The translations under genes and the position numbers were made by a program. The notes under the pieces are model-generated. The model was not told the DNA's origin and searched no databases. It worked only from the letters and a program-made list of their open reading frames with translations. Of a stretch of 64,000 nucleotides of DNA, positions 53,172 through 63,000 are shown in pieces. This DNA is from UBA5070 sp035352895 (lineage in GTDB: Bacteria; Fibrobacterota; Fibrobacteria; UBA5070): contig DAOPYN010000007.1 in assembly GCA_035352895.1 (NCBI GenBank), positions 1 through 64,000 of the forward strand, written 5' to 3'. How positions within the stretch are numbered: position 1 is the first letter of the stretch; each line of letters opens with the position of its first letter.

Positions 53172-54082
53172 GGGCTTTCTCCCGGATCGCCGATGGATCC
53201 GTTGTCGATGCCTCCATGGACGTCCACGGAGAGGGAAAGGGACTGCCTGACGCGCGAAGCCACCTGCTCGAGCCATTCCAAAGGCAGCGGATGACACCCG
53301 CTCTTGGCGGTTGCGCGCGCCACCGTGTGCAATTGCACCCCCAGAAGGGGGCGTTTGCGGAGGATGTCCGCCAGATGCCCCATCCAAGCTTCGATCTCCG
53401 GCGGATCGGGAATCCGATCGTGGTAGCGGAAGAACAAGGTCTGGATGCGCAAGGGGATTTCCGCAGGGCATCCAGCCAGGTTCGAGACCACCCGCGAGAG
53501 GGGCACGCGGGATGCGTTGACCAGATCATGGAATGGTTGCGTTCCGGCGTCCAGCTTGCCCCAGACCTCCCCCGCCCCCTCCTGGCAGAGGAACCCGAGC
53601 CCTTCCCTGACCCTGGGGCTGTCCAACGACGTGGCATTGGTGATGACCACCAGACGGAGATCCTCTCCGCCCAGGGCCAGCCATCGCCTCCGGGACTCGG
53701 CCATCGAACGGCAGACCTCGGGGAACTCCCTGCGCAAGGTGGGTTCGCCATCCCCGGAGAGGGCGATGTCGGTCAATTTCCGTCGAGATGGATCCACCCC
53801 CGGGTAGAGTTCCTCCAGCCCCGTGCGGCGCATGCGCTCCAGGAGCGATTCCAGTTCGGTGGCCACCCCGGCCGGATCCACCTCTCCGGAAGGCGCCACT
53901 CCGCGACGGTCCACCTGGCAGTAGGGGCAGTCGTAGTTGCAGATCTTGTCGGGGTTGAGATTCACCCCGATGGAGATCCCCCCCGAACGGCGCGACAGCA
54001 CGGGATACACCCAGCGGAACGACTCGTGGACGCGCGGATGGTTCGCGTGGGCCCGCGCGATCGGGTCGGAGCTCGTGTTCAT
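53168..54082 (-). CDS. Radical SAM protein
   Basis: The 304-residue protein binds a [4Fe-4S] cluster through Cys48, Cys52 and Cys55 in KICNYDCPYCQVD (CxxxCxxC). GVNLNPDK precedes the motif and the SAM-contact segment ALSGDGEPTLRREFPEV follows. This layout is found in the COG0731-like/wyosine-type radical SAM group, but there is no partner to define the reaction. It is translationally coupled to the phosphatase gene and divergent from ribD. Confidence 0.83.
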   Translation of the reverse strand: MNTSSDPIARAHANHPRVHESFRWVYPVLSRRSGGISIGVNLNPDKICNYDCPYCQVDRRGVAPSGEVDPAGVATELESLLERMRRTGLEELYPGVDPSRRKLTDIALSGDGEPTLRREFPEVCRSMAESRRRWLALGGEDLRLVVITNATSLDSPRVREGLGFLCQEGAGEVWGKLDAGTQPFHDLVNASRVPLSRVVSNLAGCPAEIPLRIQTLFFRYHDRIPDPPEIEAWMGHLADILRKRPLLGVQLHTVARATAKSGCHPLPLEWLEQVASRVRQSLSLSVDVHGGIDNGSIGDPGESP

Positions 54083-54174
54083 CGGATCCTGCGCATCGCC
54101 CAAGGGACTGGAACCTTTCCTCTCCCGGCCTCCGACATGGAACCGGTCGTCTCGGTGGAATGTACCTATGCGCA

Positions 54175-55224
54175 ATGGATCCGAACCTGAACCGCTGGAT
54201 GGAAGAAACCTTCGCCCTGGCCCTGGCCGCCCGCGGAACCACCCTCCCCAATCCCGCCGTCGGGTGCATCGTCCTCGACCGGACCGGCAAGCCCTTGGCC
54301 AAGGCATCCACGCATCCGGGCGGACGCCCCCATGCCGAACGCGCCGCATTGGAGAAGGCGGGCGGCAAGGCCCGCGGCGGCACGCTTCTGGCCACGCTGG
54401 AGCCCTGCGTCGCCTTTCCCGGCAAGAAGAGCCCTCCCTGCGCCGCGGCCATCATCCTTTCCGGAGTGGAGACCGTCGTGGTGGGTGCCCGCGACCCCAA
54501 CCCCATGGTGGCCGGCAAGGGGATCCACGCGATGCGCAAGGCGGGGATCGAGGTGATCGAATCCCCCCTGGAAGGTCGCATCCCGGACTTCTACGCCGGA
54601 TTTGGACATTTCCTGGCAACGAAGAGACCTCGGACGACCCTGAAGGCCGCCCTTTCCGCCGACGGCATGGCCACCGCCAAGGCGGGCTCGCGTACCGCCA
54701 TCACCGGCCCCCAGGCGCGCGCCTTCGTCCATTCCCTGCGGGCGGTCTCCGACCTGGTCCTGGTGGGCGGCGCCACCGCCCTCGCCGACGATCCGGAACT
54801 CACCGTCCGCGACGCTCCCGGAAGATCGCCGCGCCGCGCCGTGCTGTGGCCTCGCGCTGGCCTGCCCGGACACCTCAAGCTGTTCCAGGCTCCGGGCTGC
54901 CTGGCGATCGGCTGCGGTCCACGACCGCAATCCCTGCCCGCCACCGCGCAATGGCTGGAAGTGCCTTCGGACGGGACACATCCCTCGCTGGCCGCGCTGC
55001 TGGACGCCCTGGGTGCCCAAGGGTTCCACGATCTGCTCGTGGAACCCGGACCGACCCTCGCCAAGGCGTTCCTGGACACGGGCACCTGGGACAGATTCTG
55101 GCTGATCCGCTCCCCCACCTCCCTGGGAGGGGGAGCTGCGTTCGATCTGGCCGGAATGCCCGGAGAGGTCCGTTCCACCCTGGCCCTGGGAGGCGACAGG
55201 GCGGAACTCCACCTGCGGAGCTAG
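54175..55224 (+). CDS. ribD: Bifunctional riboflavin deaminase/reductase RibD
   Basis: Carries out deamination of the pyrimidine and reduction of the ribosyl side chain in riboflavin synthesis. The 349-residue protein has the deaminase zinc site at His53/Glu55 (RPHAERAALEKAG) and Cys78/Cys89 (LEPCVAFPGKKSPPCAAAII). The reductase domain (~145-349) has PRTTLKAALSADGMAT, LVLVGGATALADDPELTVR and LLVEPGPTLAKAFL. The start MDPNLNRWMEE matches the family; an ATG at 54160 would add five residues. No other rib gene is nearby. The stop shares CTAG with pfkA. Confidence 0.93.
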   Translation: MDPNLNRWMEETFALALAARGTTLPNPAVGCIVLDRTGKPLAKASTHPGGRPHAERAALEKAGGKARGGTLLATLEPCVAFPGKKSPPCAAAIILSGVETVVVGARDPNPMVAGKGIHAMRKAGIEVIESPLEGRIPDFYAGFGHFLATKRPRTTLKAALSADGMATAKAGSRTAITGPQARAFVHSLRAVSDLVLVGGATALADDPELTVRDAPGRSPRRAVLWPRAGLPGHLKLFQAPGCLAIGCGPRPQSLPATAQWLEVPSDGTHPSLAALLDALGAQGFHDLLVEPGPTLAKAFLDTGTWDRFWLIRSPTSLGGGAAFDLAGMPGEVRSTLALGGDRAELHLRS

Positions 55225-56300
55225 TCGCCGAATCCGATCCCCAATGCCTTGGCGGACAAGACCAGCTCGCCGTCGGGGCTCACGCGGCGGCGGCGCCCGA
55301 TCGCCCGCTGGATGGAGACATCGGCGATCTCGCTTCCGTGGAGGGCCACCATCCGCCCGTACTGGCCGGCGCGCACCATGCGCACGGCGGCCTCGCCGTA
55401 GCGCGTGCACAGGAGCCTGTCGAAGCTGGTGGGCGCTCCTCCCCGCTGGAGATGCCCCAGCACCACCACCCGAGCCTCCTTGCCGGTGAGTCGGGAGATC
55501 TCGTCGGCCACTTTCTGGCCCATCCCGCCCATCTGGACTTCGCGGTCGGCCTCCTGGCCCTTGATGGACTGCTTCCCACCGCGGGGAGCGGCCCCCTCGG
55601 CGACGACGATCAGCGTGAACTTCTTCCCGGCCCGTTCGCGCGCCATCACCTTGTCGGCGATCGCCTCGAAGGTGAAAGGAATCTCCGGGATCAGGATGAC
55701 ATCCCCGCCGCCGGCGATTCCGGCGTTCAGCGCGATCCAACCCGTGTGGCGACCCATCACCTCCAGGATGATCACCCGTCCATGGCTTTCCGCGGTGGTA
55801 TGCAACCTGTCCAAGGCGTCGGTGGCGCTGTCCACCGCGGTGTCGAATCCGAAGGTCTGGTCGGTGGCGTCCAGGTCGTTGTCGATGGTCTTGGGAACAC
55901 CCACCACGTTCATGCCGATCTCTGACAATTGCTGGGCGATCACCAGCGATCCGTCGCCGCCCACCACGATCAAGGCCCGCAGTCCCAGGCTGTCGTAGTT
56001 GGCCTTGGCCTCGCGGAGGATGTCCTGGTCCACTTCGCGGACCTCGCCGTGTCCCACCTTGCCGGCGAATCGTCCCTTGTTGGCGGCTCCCAGGATGGTT
56101 CCACCCCGGATGAGCATGCCATCCATGCGGTTGTAGTCCAGTTGCACGGGCTCGCAAGGGGTCAGGAGTCCCTCGAACCCTCCCTTGAATCCAAGCGTCT
56201 GGAAGCCGGCGTACTGGCCAGCCTTGACCACCGCACGAATCACAGCATTCAATCCGGGGCAATCGCCACCGGCGGTCAGGATCCCAATCTTCTCGGTCAT
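55221..56300 (-). CDS. pfkA: 6-phosphofructokinase, mixed-type (group III-like) signature
   Basis: Phosphorylates fructose 6-phosphate. The 359-residue protein has TAGGDCPGLN and the donor-site GGDGS (Gly117, the ATP-type residue), but carries Lys137 in VPKTIDND, which is typical of PPi-using or mixed-substrate enzymes. The catalytic aspartates of TIDND, the GRHTGWIALNAGI motif and GHLQRGGAPTSFDR are intact. Phosphoryl donor use (ATP, PPi or both) cannot be settled by eye. PPDK in the window would produce PPi in the gluconeogenic direction. It converges with ribD on a shared CTAG. Confidence 0.93.
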   Translation of the reverse strand: MTEKIGILTAGGDCPGLNAVIRAVVKAGQYAGFQTLGFKGGFEGLLTPCEPVQLDYNRMDGMLIRGGTILGAANKGRFAGKVGHGEVREVDQDILREAKANYDSLGLRALIVVGGDGSLVIAQQLSEIGMNVVGVPKTIDNDLDATDQTFGFDTAVDSATDALDRLHTTAESHGRVIILEVMGRHTGWIALNAGIAGGGDVILIPEIPFTFEAIADKVMARERAGKKFTLIVVAEGAAPRGGKQSIKGQEADREVQMGGMGQKVADEISRLTGKEARVVVLGHLQRGGAPTSFDRLLCTRYGEAAVRMVRAGQYGRMVALHGSEIADVSIQRAIGRRRRVSPDGELVLSAKALGIGFGD

Positions 56301-56390
56301 GTCGTATTCCTGCTTGTTGTTCACGGGTTTTGGGCCAGACGCGAATCTTACCCCTTGGATCGGATAATAGAGTATTTCCCTTTGCCATCC

Positions 56391-56903
56391 ATGCGAAAGT
56401 TCCTGGTCCTCTCGTCCTTTGCCTTGATCCTCGGCTGTGGCCCCGTCCGCGAATTCCTGCGTCCCATCACGCCTCGGGCGTTCCAGGACAGCTTGGCACC
56501 GGTGGTGGCCCCCGGCTTCACGCTCCCGGCCAAGGCGGCCAAGGCCCAAGACAGCCTGCAGGAGCGGTTGCGGTGGATCTCGCGACAGGAACCTCCCCGG
56601 GACTTCACGCTCGAACGGATCGCCTTCGAGATCGGGTCGGACTCTTCCGTGGTCCTGAGCCTGACCTTCCAGGATGGCGAGCGCTTGAACTCGCACGGTC
56701 TGACCCGGGAACAGGCAAGGGGACGCATGCAGGAGAGACTGCGCCGCGCCCATCCGCTGATGGCCCAGGTCCGCGAAGCGGGAATCAGACATCCCGTCCT
56801 GCTGAAATCCCGTTTCCGAAGCAAGGATTTCCTGTTCCAGAACGCTCGCTGGGTGGACGATTCCACCCAGTGGCTCGCGACGGATTCCCTCCCCTCCCCC
56901 TGA
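56391..56903 (+). CDS. Putative small lipoprotein
   Basis: The 170-residue protein begins MRKFLVLSSFALILGCGPV with a clear ILGC lipobox. The mature part is charged and helical (LPAKAAKAQDSLQERLRWIS, HGLTREQARGRMQERLRRAH). No known domain is recognised. GATAAT at 56363-56368 is a plausible -10, 22 bp before the ATG. It is divergent from pfkA across 90 bp and converges on the small exported gene. Confidence 0.65.
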   Translation: MRKFLVLSSFALILGCGPVREFLRPITPRAFQDSLAPVVAPGFTLPAKAAKAQDSLQERLRWISRQEPPRDFTLERIAFEIGSDSSVVLSLTFQDGERLNSHGLTREQARGRMQERLRRAHPLMAQVREAGIRHPVLLKSRFRSKDFLFQNARWVDDSTQWLATDSLPSP

Positions 56904-56928
56904 AGGCGGCGAGGGCAGGGAAGGCGTC

Positions 56929-57213
56929 TTACTTCTTGCCTTTGCCCTTGCCCTTGGGGGCGGGAGCAGCCTTGACCTCGACGCTGGTGGTCACCATGGT
57001 GTACTCGATGGTCACCTTGTCGCCGACCTTGACTTCGGGCCCTTGGGAGGCGTCGCGGGAGATCTCCCACTTTTCCTTGCCCTTCTGGACCACGAAGGCA
57101 TCCGGACGGACCTCCAGGACCGGGCCGGTGACCTGGTAGGACTTGGCGGTTCCGGCGAAGGCGGCGGCGGAGAGGAGGGAAACGAGGACGGCCAGGGACG
57201 CGAAGGATTTCAT
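56929..57213 (-). CDS. Small exported protein with lysine/glycine-rich tail
   Basis: The 94-residue protein has a signal peptide (FASLAVLVSLLSAAAFA). A small OB/SH3-like beta domain follows (YQVTGPVLEVRPDAFVVQKG, KEKWEISRDAS, EVKVGDKVTIEYTM), then a basic tail, APAPKGKGKGKK. The tail could bind anionic envelope polymers. No enzyme motif is seen. The 187-bp gap upstream (57214-57400) contains only the oadA terminator. Confidence 0.68.
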   Translation of the reverse strand: MKSFASLAVLVSLLSAAAFAGTAKSYQVTGPVLEVRPDAFVVQKGKEKWEISRDASQGPEVKVGDKVTIEYTMVTTSVEVKAAPAPKGKGKGKK

Positions 57214-57311
57214 GGACGATTCCTTGTGACGGATTTTGTGCAGAACCCGGGTTTGTCCCGGGATAGGGACGCGAAAAACTAGAACTTCCGGCAGCATCCC
57301 TGGATCCGAAC

Positions 57312-57347
57312 GAAAACGCCCCGGCTCCCGCGCGGGAACCGAGGCGT
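57312..57347 (-). terminator. Intrinsic terminator of the oadA-like gene
   Basis: An imperfect 15-bp stem (57316-57347) on the minus strand is followed by TTTTCG. It lies about 54 nt after the oadA-like stop. Confidence 0.75.
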
Positions 57348-57400
57348 CCATATCCGGAAAGGCCAGGTGATGGCGAACCCGGTCGCCATCGAAATCCGTG

Positions 57401-58864
57401 CTACTTGTACTCCTCCACCAGGATGTCCTTGCGGACGCCGTCCACGGTGAGGGCCACGCGGCGGGTCTTGGCGATGTCCGTGGACGTGGAGACGGCGGCG
57501 GGCTTGGTCTTGACCTCGGGCTTGGCCGTTCCCTTGTAGACGGCTTCCGTCTGCTGCGGGAACATGGCGTAGAGCACGGCGGCCTCGTCGGTGGCAGGCA
57601 GGCCCTTGGATGCGAGTTCCTTCTTGAGGTCGTCCATCTTGGGAGCCAGAAGGTCCGCTCCGCGGCATTCGGTCGGCTTCTGTCCGGTCTGCTCGCACAC
57701 CAGCTTCATGACATCGGCATCGATGGGACCGGGAGTCTTGCCGTACTTGCCCAGGACGATGTCCTTGGTGTTCTGGGCGATCATCTTCCAGCGGCCCATC
57801 TTCACGTTCATCATGGCCTGGGTGCCCACGATCTGGGAAGTCGGGGTCACCAGCGGGATCCAGCCCAGGCACTGGCGCACGTAGGTCATCTCGTTCATGA
57901 CCTCGGGCACCTTGTCGCCCATGCCCTGCTCCTTGAGCTGGTTCAGGAAGTTGGACATCATGCCGCCGGGCACCTGGTAGCGCAGGATGCCCACGTCGGT
58001 GCGCTCGTTGTCGGGGCTGGTGTAGGCGCCCAGTTCCTGGTACACGCCTTCGAAGTACTTCTGCAGCTCGAACAAGGCTTCGCGGCTGTACTTGGGAGCG
58101 CGGCCGGTGCCGGTCAGCATCTCCTCCATCAGGACGGTGTCGGGTTGTCCGGTGCCGTTGGCGAACGGCGCGATGGAACAGTCGAGGATGTCGGCGCCGG
58201 CTTCCACGGCGGCGTAGTAGGCGGTGTTGGCCAGGCCCGCGGTGTTGTGGCTGTGCACCGACACGGGCACCTTGACCTTTGCCTTGATGGCCTTCACGAG
58301 CTCGAACGCGACGCGGGGCAGCAGCAGTCCCGCCATGTCCTTCACGCAGATCGACTCGGCACCCATCTCTTCCAGCTCGACGGCCATCTTCACGAACGAA
58401 TCGATGGTGTGGACCGGCGAGATCGTGTAGGACAGCGCGCCCTGCGGGTGGCCACCGAACTCCTTGGTGGCCTGGATGGCGGTCTTGACGTTGCGGATGT
58501 CGTTGAGCGCGTCGAAGATGCGCAGGTTGTTCATGCCCGCGTCGATCGAGCACTTCACGAAGGCGCGCACGACGTCGTCGGGGAAGGCCTGGTACTGCAC
58601 GATGTTCTGGCCGCGCAGGAGCATCTGGTGCGGCGTCTTGGGCGAAAGCTTCTTGAGCGCGCGCAGGCGGTCGAAGGGGTTTTCGGCGAGGTAGCGCAGG
58701 CAGGAGTCGATGATGGCTCCTCCCCAGGTCTCCAGGGCGTTGAAGCCCATGTTGTCGAGCGTTTCCACCACCGGTAGCATCTGGGCGGTCTTCATGCGAG
58801 TGGCGGCAAGGGACTGGTGGCCGTCGCGGAGCACGGTTTGGTTGAAGACCACGGACTTGGACAT
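57401..58864 (-). CDS. oadA: Carboxyltransferase subunit of oxaloacetate decarboxylase/pyruvate carboxylase type, without biotin domain
   Basis: The 487-residue protein has the carboxyltransferase barrel: VLRDGHQSLAATRM (metal and catalytic residues), LETWGGAIIDSCLR, the carbamylated-lysine region ICVKDMAGLLLP, and the metal His pair in SVHSHNTAGLANTA. The conserved C-terminal PYC/OADA domain is present. It ends at TVDGVRKDILVEEYK without the biotin motif AMKM, so a separate biotin carrier is needed. Reaction direction (pyruvate carboxylation, oxaloacetate decarboxylation or transcarboxylation) is open. AGGAGA precedes the ATG, a -10-like CATAAT lies at 58924-58929, and a hairpin sits between them. 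Confidence 0.92.
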   Translation of the reverse strand: MSKSVVFNQTVLRDGHQSLAATRMKTAQMLPVVETLDNMGFNALETWGGAIIDSCLRYLAENPFDRLRALKKLSPKTPHQMLLRGQNIVQYQAFPDDVVRAFVKCSIDAGMNNLRIFDALNDIRNVKTAIQATKEFGGHPQGALSYTISPVHTIDSFVKMAVELEEMGAESICVKDMAGLLLPRVAFELVKAIKAKVKVPVSVHSHNTAGLANTAYYAAVEAGADILDCSIAPFANGTGQPDTVLMEEMLTGTGRAPKYSREALFELQKYFEGVYQELGAYTSPDNERTDVGILRYQVPGGMMSNFLNQLKEQGMGDKVPEVMNEMTYVRQCLGWIPLVTPTSQIVGTQAMMNVKMGRWKMIAQNTKDIVLGKYGKTPGPIDADVMKLVCEQTGQKPTECRGADLLAPKMDDLKKELASKGLPATDEAAVLYAMFPQQTEAVYKGTAKPEVKTKPAAVSTSTDIAKTRRVALTVDGVRKDILVEEYK

Positions 58865-58880
58865 TGCGAATCTCCTGGGA

Positions 58881-58899
58881 ACGATCCCGACGGGATCGT
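58881..58899 (-). promoter_or_regulatory. Perfect hairpin in the oadA 5' leader
   Basis: ACGATCCC and GGGATCGT form an 8-bp stem with a 3-nt loop, 16-34 nt upstream of the oadA ATG and adjacent to the ribosome site. It could be an operator or translation-control hairpin. A random palindrome cannot be excluded. Confidence 0.4.
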
Positions 58900-58992
58900 G
58901 AGTTCGAAGAACGTTTGGGTCTGATTATGGGCTACTGAAATTACCAAAATCGGAGTTGCTTGTCTAGATCTCGATGCCTCCCCTCTCGGGAA

Positions 58993-59018
58993 CGAAAAAG
59001 GCCGCCCATCGGGCGGCC
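58993..59018 (-). terminator. Intrinsic terminator of the nifJ-DHODH-like operon
   Basis: GGCCGCCC pairs perfectly with GGGCGGCC around a 3-nt loop (59000-59018), and CTTTTTCG follows on the minus strand. Confidence 0.88.
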
Positions 59019-59050
59019 TCGGAAACCAGGGAAACAGGGCCGGTTTACGA

Positions 59051-60055
59051 TCAGACGAACCGATCGTCCAGCGACGTGAGTGCGCGCATGTACTGCGCCC
59101 GCTCGAACGCCGTCGGATCCACGACCTTCTTCTGGCTCATGGAACCGCGCAGCTGGTCCACCGACTCGTATTCGTGCTCATCCATCCATTCGCCCAATTG
59201 CGACAGGATCCGTCCGACAGCGTCGGGTCCGTTCGCCAGCACGGCACTGGCCACCTGCCCCACCTGGGCTCCGGCGAGCAGCGCCTTGAGCAGGTCGCGT
59301 CCGGTTCCCACACCTCCCGAAAGGGCGATCTGGGGCGCCACGCGGCCGGCCAGGATGGCCGTCCACCGCAACGGCAGGTTCAGGTCGCTGGAATCGGACA
59401 GCTTCGCGGTGCTCTGGACCGAGAGATTCTCCGGATCGAGGTCCGGTTGGAGGAACCGGTTGAACAGCACCACTCCCTTGGCACCCGCCGCCCCGATCCT
59501 GGAGACCAGGTTCGGGATGGACGAGTAGAAGGGCGAAAGCTTCACCGACACGGGAATGCGGACCTTGCCGACCACCTCGGAAACGAGATCCACCACCCGG
59601 GCCTCCACCGCCGCCCCATCCACGACAGGATCTGTCGGGACGGAGTAGACGTTGAGTTCCAACGCGTGGACTCCGGTGTCCTCGATGCGCTTGGCCCATT
59701 CGGTCCAGCCGCCCTTGGTGACGCCGTTGATGCTTCCGATCACCGGGACCTCGACCGCCTTGCGGATGGCCGCGAGGTGGGCGAGGTAGCGATCGGGCTC
59801 CAGGTTGTAGCTCCCCAGGTCGGGGAAGTAGTCCAGCGCCTCCGGATTCACGTTGGTGGCTCGCGACAGGAAATGGTCGCGCTCGGCCTGCTCGTGGAGG
59901 ATCTGCTCCTCGAACAGCGAATACACGACCACCGCGCCGATCCCGGCCTCCTCCAGCTTCGCCACGTTCTCGAGCTTCTTGGAGATCGGAGAGGCAGAGG
60001 CCACCAGTGGCGACCTCAGGGACAAACCCAGGTAGGAAGTCGAGATGTTGGCCAT
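59051..60055 (-). CDS. Dihydroorotate dehydrogenase-like flavoprotein linked to PFOR
   Basis: The 334-residue FMN barrel is related to PyrD/PreA: SYLGLSLRSPLVASASPIS, VIGSINGVTKGGW, IPVSVKLSPFYSSIPNLVSR, ALSGGVGTGRDLLKALLAGA (phosphate/FMN loop). Its start overlaps the nifJ stop by one base (TGATG), so it is co-translated with pyruvate:ferredoxin oxidoreductase. Such DHODH-like genes often follow nifJ in anaerobes and probably do not serve pyrimidine synthesis; the role is unknown and may be a ferredoxin- or NAD-linked dehydrogenase. Confidence 0.82.
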   Translation of the reverse strand: MANISTSYLGLSLRSPLVASASPISKKLENVAKLEEAGIGAVVVYSLFEEQILHEQAERDHFLSRATNVNPEALDYFPDLGSYNLEPDRYLAHLAAIRKAVEVPVIGSINGVTKGGWTEWAKRIEDTGVHALELNVYSVPTDPVVDGAAVEARVVDLVSEVVGKVRIPVSVKLSPFYSSIPNLVSRIGAAGAKGVVLFNRFLQPDLDPENLSVQSTAKLSDSSDLNLPLRWTAILAGRVAPQIALSGGVGTGRDLLKALLAGAQVGQVASAVLANGPDAVGRILSQLGEWMDEHEYESVDQLRGSMSQKKVVDPTAFERAQYMRALTSLDDRFV

Positions 60056-63000
60056 CAGGCGGTTTCCTTCTGCCCGGCCAGATGCTTGAGCTGGGCCCAC
60101 TTGATCGCGATGGACGACTTGGCCTGCGCCAGGAGCATCTCCGCACGCGCCTTGTCCTGGGCGATCAGCATCTTGTAGCGGGTTTCGTTGTAGATGTACT
60201 TCTCCAAGTCCACGGAGGGTTCCTTGGAATCCAGCTGGAACCCGTTCTGGCCGGCGAGGGCCAGCTCCGGATTGTACCGGTACAGGGGCCAGTGGCCGGT
60301 CTGGACCGCGAGCTTCTGCTGCTCGAGGCCCTTCTCGATGGCGAACCCGTGCGCGATGCAGTGGCTGTAGGCCAGGATCAGCGAAGGACCGTCGTAGGCC
60401 TCGGCTTCCTGCATCACCTTCACGACGTGGGCGTCGTTGGCGCCCATGGCGATGCGCGCCACGTACACGTAGCCGTAGGCCATGGCGATCATCCCCATGT
60501 CCTTCTTGGGGAAGCCCTTGCCGTTGGCGGCGAACTTCGCCACCGCTCCCGTGGGCGTGGACTTTGAGGCCTGCCCGCCGGTGTTGGAGTACACCTCGGT
60601 GTCCAGCACCAAGACGTTGACGTTGCGACCGGTGGACAGGACGTGGTCCAGACCGCCGTAGCCGATGTCGTAGGCCCAGCCGTCGCCGCCGAAGATCCAC
60701 ACCGAACGACGCACGAGGACATCGGCGAGTTGGCGCAGGTCCTTGGCCGCGGGGGAATTGTCGGAGGCGATCTTCTCCTTCAGGATCGCGACGCGCTTGC
60801 GCTGCTCGGCGAGGCCGGCTTCGGTCTTCTGGTCGGCCGTGAGCAGGGCCGTGACGAGCTGGTCGCCCAGGACGTCGGAGAATTTCTTCACCAGTTCCTT
60901 GGCGTATTCCTCCTGCTTGTCCAGCGACAGGCGCATGCCCAGACCGAACTCGGCATTGTCCTCGAAGAGGGAATTGGACCAGGCGGGTCCGCGTCCGGCC
61001 GCGTTCTTTGTGTAGGGAGTCGTGGGCAGGTTGCCGCCGTAGATCGAGCTGCAACCGGTGGCGTTGGCGACGTGCATGCGGTCGCCGAACATCTGGGTGA
61101 CGAGCTTGATGTAGGGAGTCTCGCCGCAGCCCGCGCAGGCGCCGGAGAATTCGAAGAGCGGCTGGAACAGCTGGCTGTTCTTGACGTTGTTCGGGTTGAC
61201 CAGCGTGCGGTCCATGTCCGGGATGTCGAGGAAGAAGTTCCAGTTGGCCTTCTCGCGCTCGAGGATGGGATGCACCGGAGTCATGTTGATGGCGCGACGG
61301 GAACTGTCCGACTTGTCGCGGGCCGGACAGGCCTCCACGCACAGCGAGCAGCCCGTGCAGTCCTCGGGGCTCACCTGGAGGGCGAAGTCGTGGCCCGGGA
61401 ACTCCTTGAAGAACTTGGCGGGCACGTGCTTGAAGTCGGCGGGCGCCGCGGCCATGGCCTCGGGCTTGGCGACCTTCACGCGGATGACGGCGTGCGGGCA
61501 CACCAGCGCGCACTTGGCGCACTGGATGCAGATGCTGGGATCCCATTCGGGAATCTCCAGGGCGAAGTTGCGCTTCTCGTAGGCGGTGGTGCCCACCGGA
61601 TAGGTGCCGTCCACCGGGAGCGCGCTGGTGGGGAGATCGTCGCCGTTGCCGGCGATCATGGCGCCGATGACTTCCTGCACGAACTTCGGAGCCGAAGCGG
61701 GCACTGGAGCCGGGCGGACGTGGTCGGCGGTGACGGAACCGGGATACGAGACCTCGAAGAGGTTCGCCAGGGACTGGTCGACGGCGACCCAGTTCTTCTT
61801 GACGACTTCTTCGCCCTTCTTGAGGTAGGTCTTCTTGATCGAGTTCTTGATCTGCGCGATCGCCTCTTCCTTGGGCAGGACGCCGGAGATGGCGAAGAAG
61901 CAGGTCTGCATGATCGTGTTGGTGCGATTGCCCATGCCCGTGTGCCGAGCCACATGGTAGGCGTCGATCACGTAGAACTTGAGCTTCTTGGAGACGATCT
62001 GCTCCTGGACTTCGCGAGGCAGCTTGCCCCAGATCTCGTCCTTGCCGATCGTGGTGTTCAGCAGGAACACCGCGCCCGGAGCGGCGTACTTGAGCATCTC
62101 GACCTTTTCGAGGAAGCTCTCGGCGTGGCAAGCCACGAAGTTCGCGCGCTCGATTAGGTAGGGAGCCTTGATGGGATTGGGCCCGAAGCGCAGGTGGGAG
62201 ACCGTGAGGCCGCCCGACTTCTTCGAGTCGTAGAAGAAGTAGCCTTGGGCGTGGTTGGCCGTCTCCTCGCCGATGATCTTGATGGAGTTCTTGTTGGCGC
62301 CGACGGTACCGTCGGAACCGACGCCGTAGAACAGGCAGCGGACGGACTTGGGATCTTCCGTGTCGAAGGAAGGATCGAAGTCGAGCGACAGGTTCGTGAT
62401 GTCGTCCTTGATGCCGACCGTGTAGCGCGGCTTGGGGCTTGCGGCCTTGAGGTCGTCGAAGACGCCCTTGGCCATGGCAGGCGTGAACTCCTTGGAGGAC
62501 AGGCCGTAGCGTCCACCGACGACGCACTCGAACTTGCGTCCGAGATCGGCGATGGCGGTGACGACGTCCTGGAACAGGGGCTCGCCGGCGGAACCGGGCT
62601 CCTTGGTGCGATCAAGGACGGAGATGCGCTTGACGCTCGAGGGAATGGCTGCGACGAAGGCCTTGGCGTCGAAGGGACGGAACAAGCGGACGGCGAGAAC
62701 GCCGACCTTCTCGCCCTTGGCGTTGAGAGCCTTGGCGGTTTCCTGCAGGGTCTCGATGGACGAGCCCATGGCGATGACGACGCGGTCGGCGTCGGCGGGT
62801 CCGAAGTATTCGTAGAGCTTGTACGCGCGGCCGGTCATGGCGGCGAACTTGTCCATCCACTTCTGGACGGTGCCCGGAACGGCGGTGTAGATGGCGTTGG
62901 AGCTCTCGCGTCCCTGGAAGTAGACGTCGGGGTTCTGGGCCGTGCCGCGGATGAACGGATTGTTGGGATTGAGGCCGCGGCGGCGGTGTTCGGCCACCAG

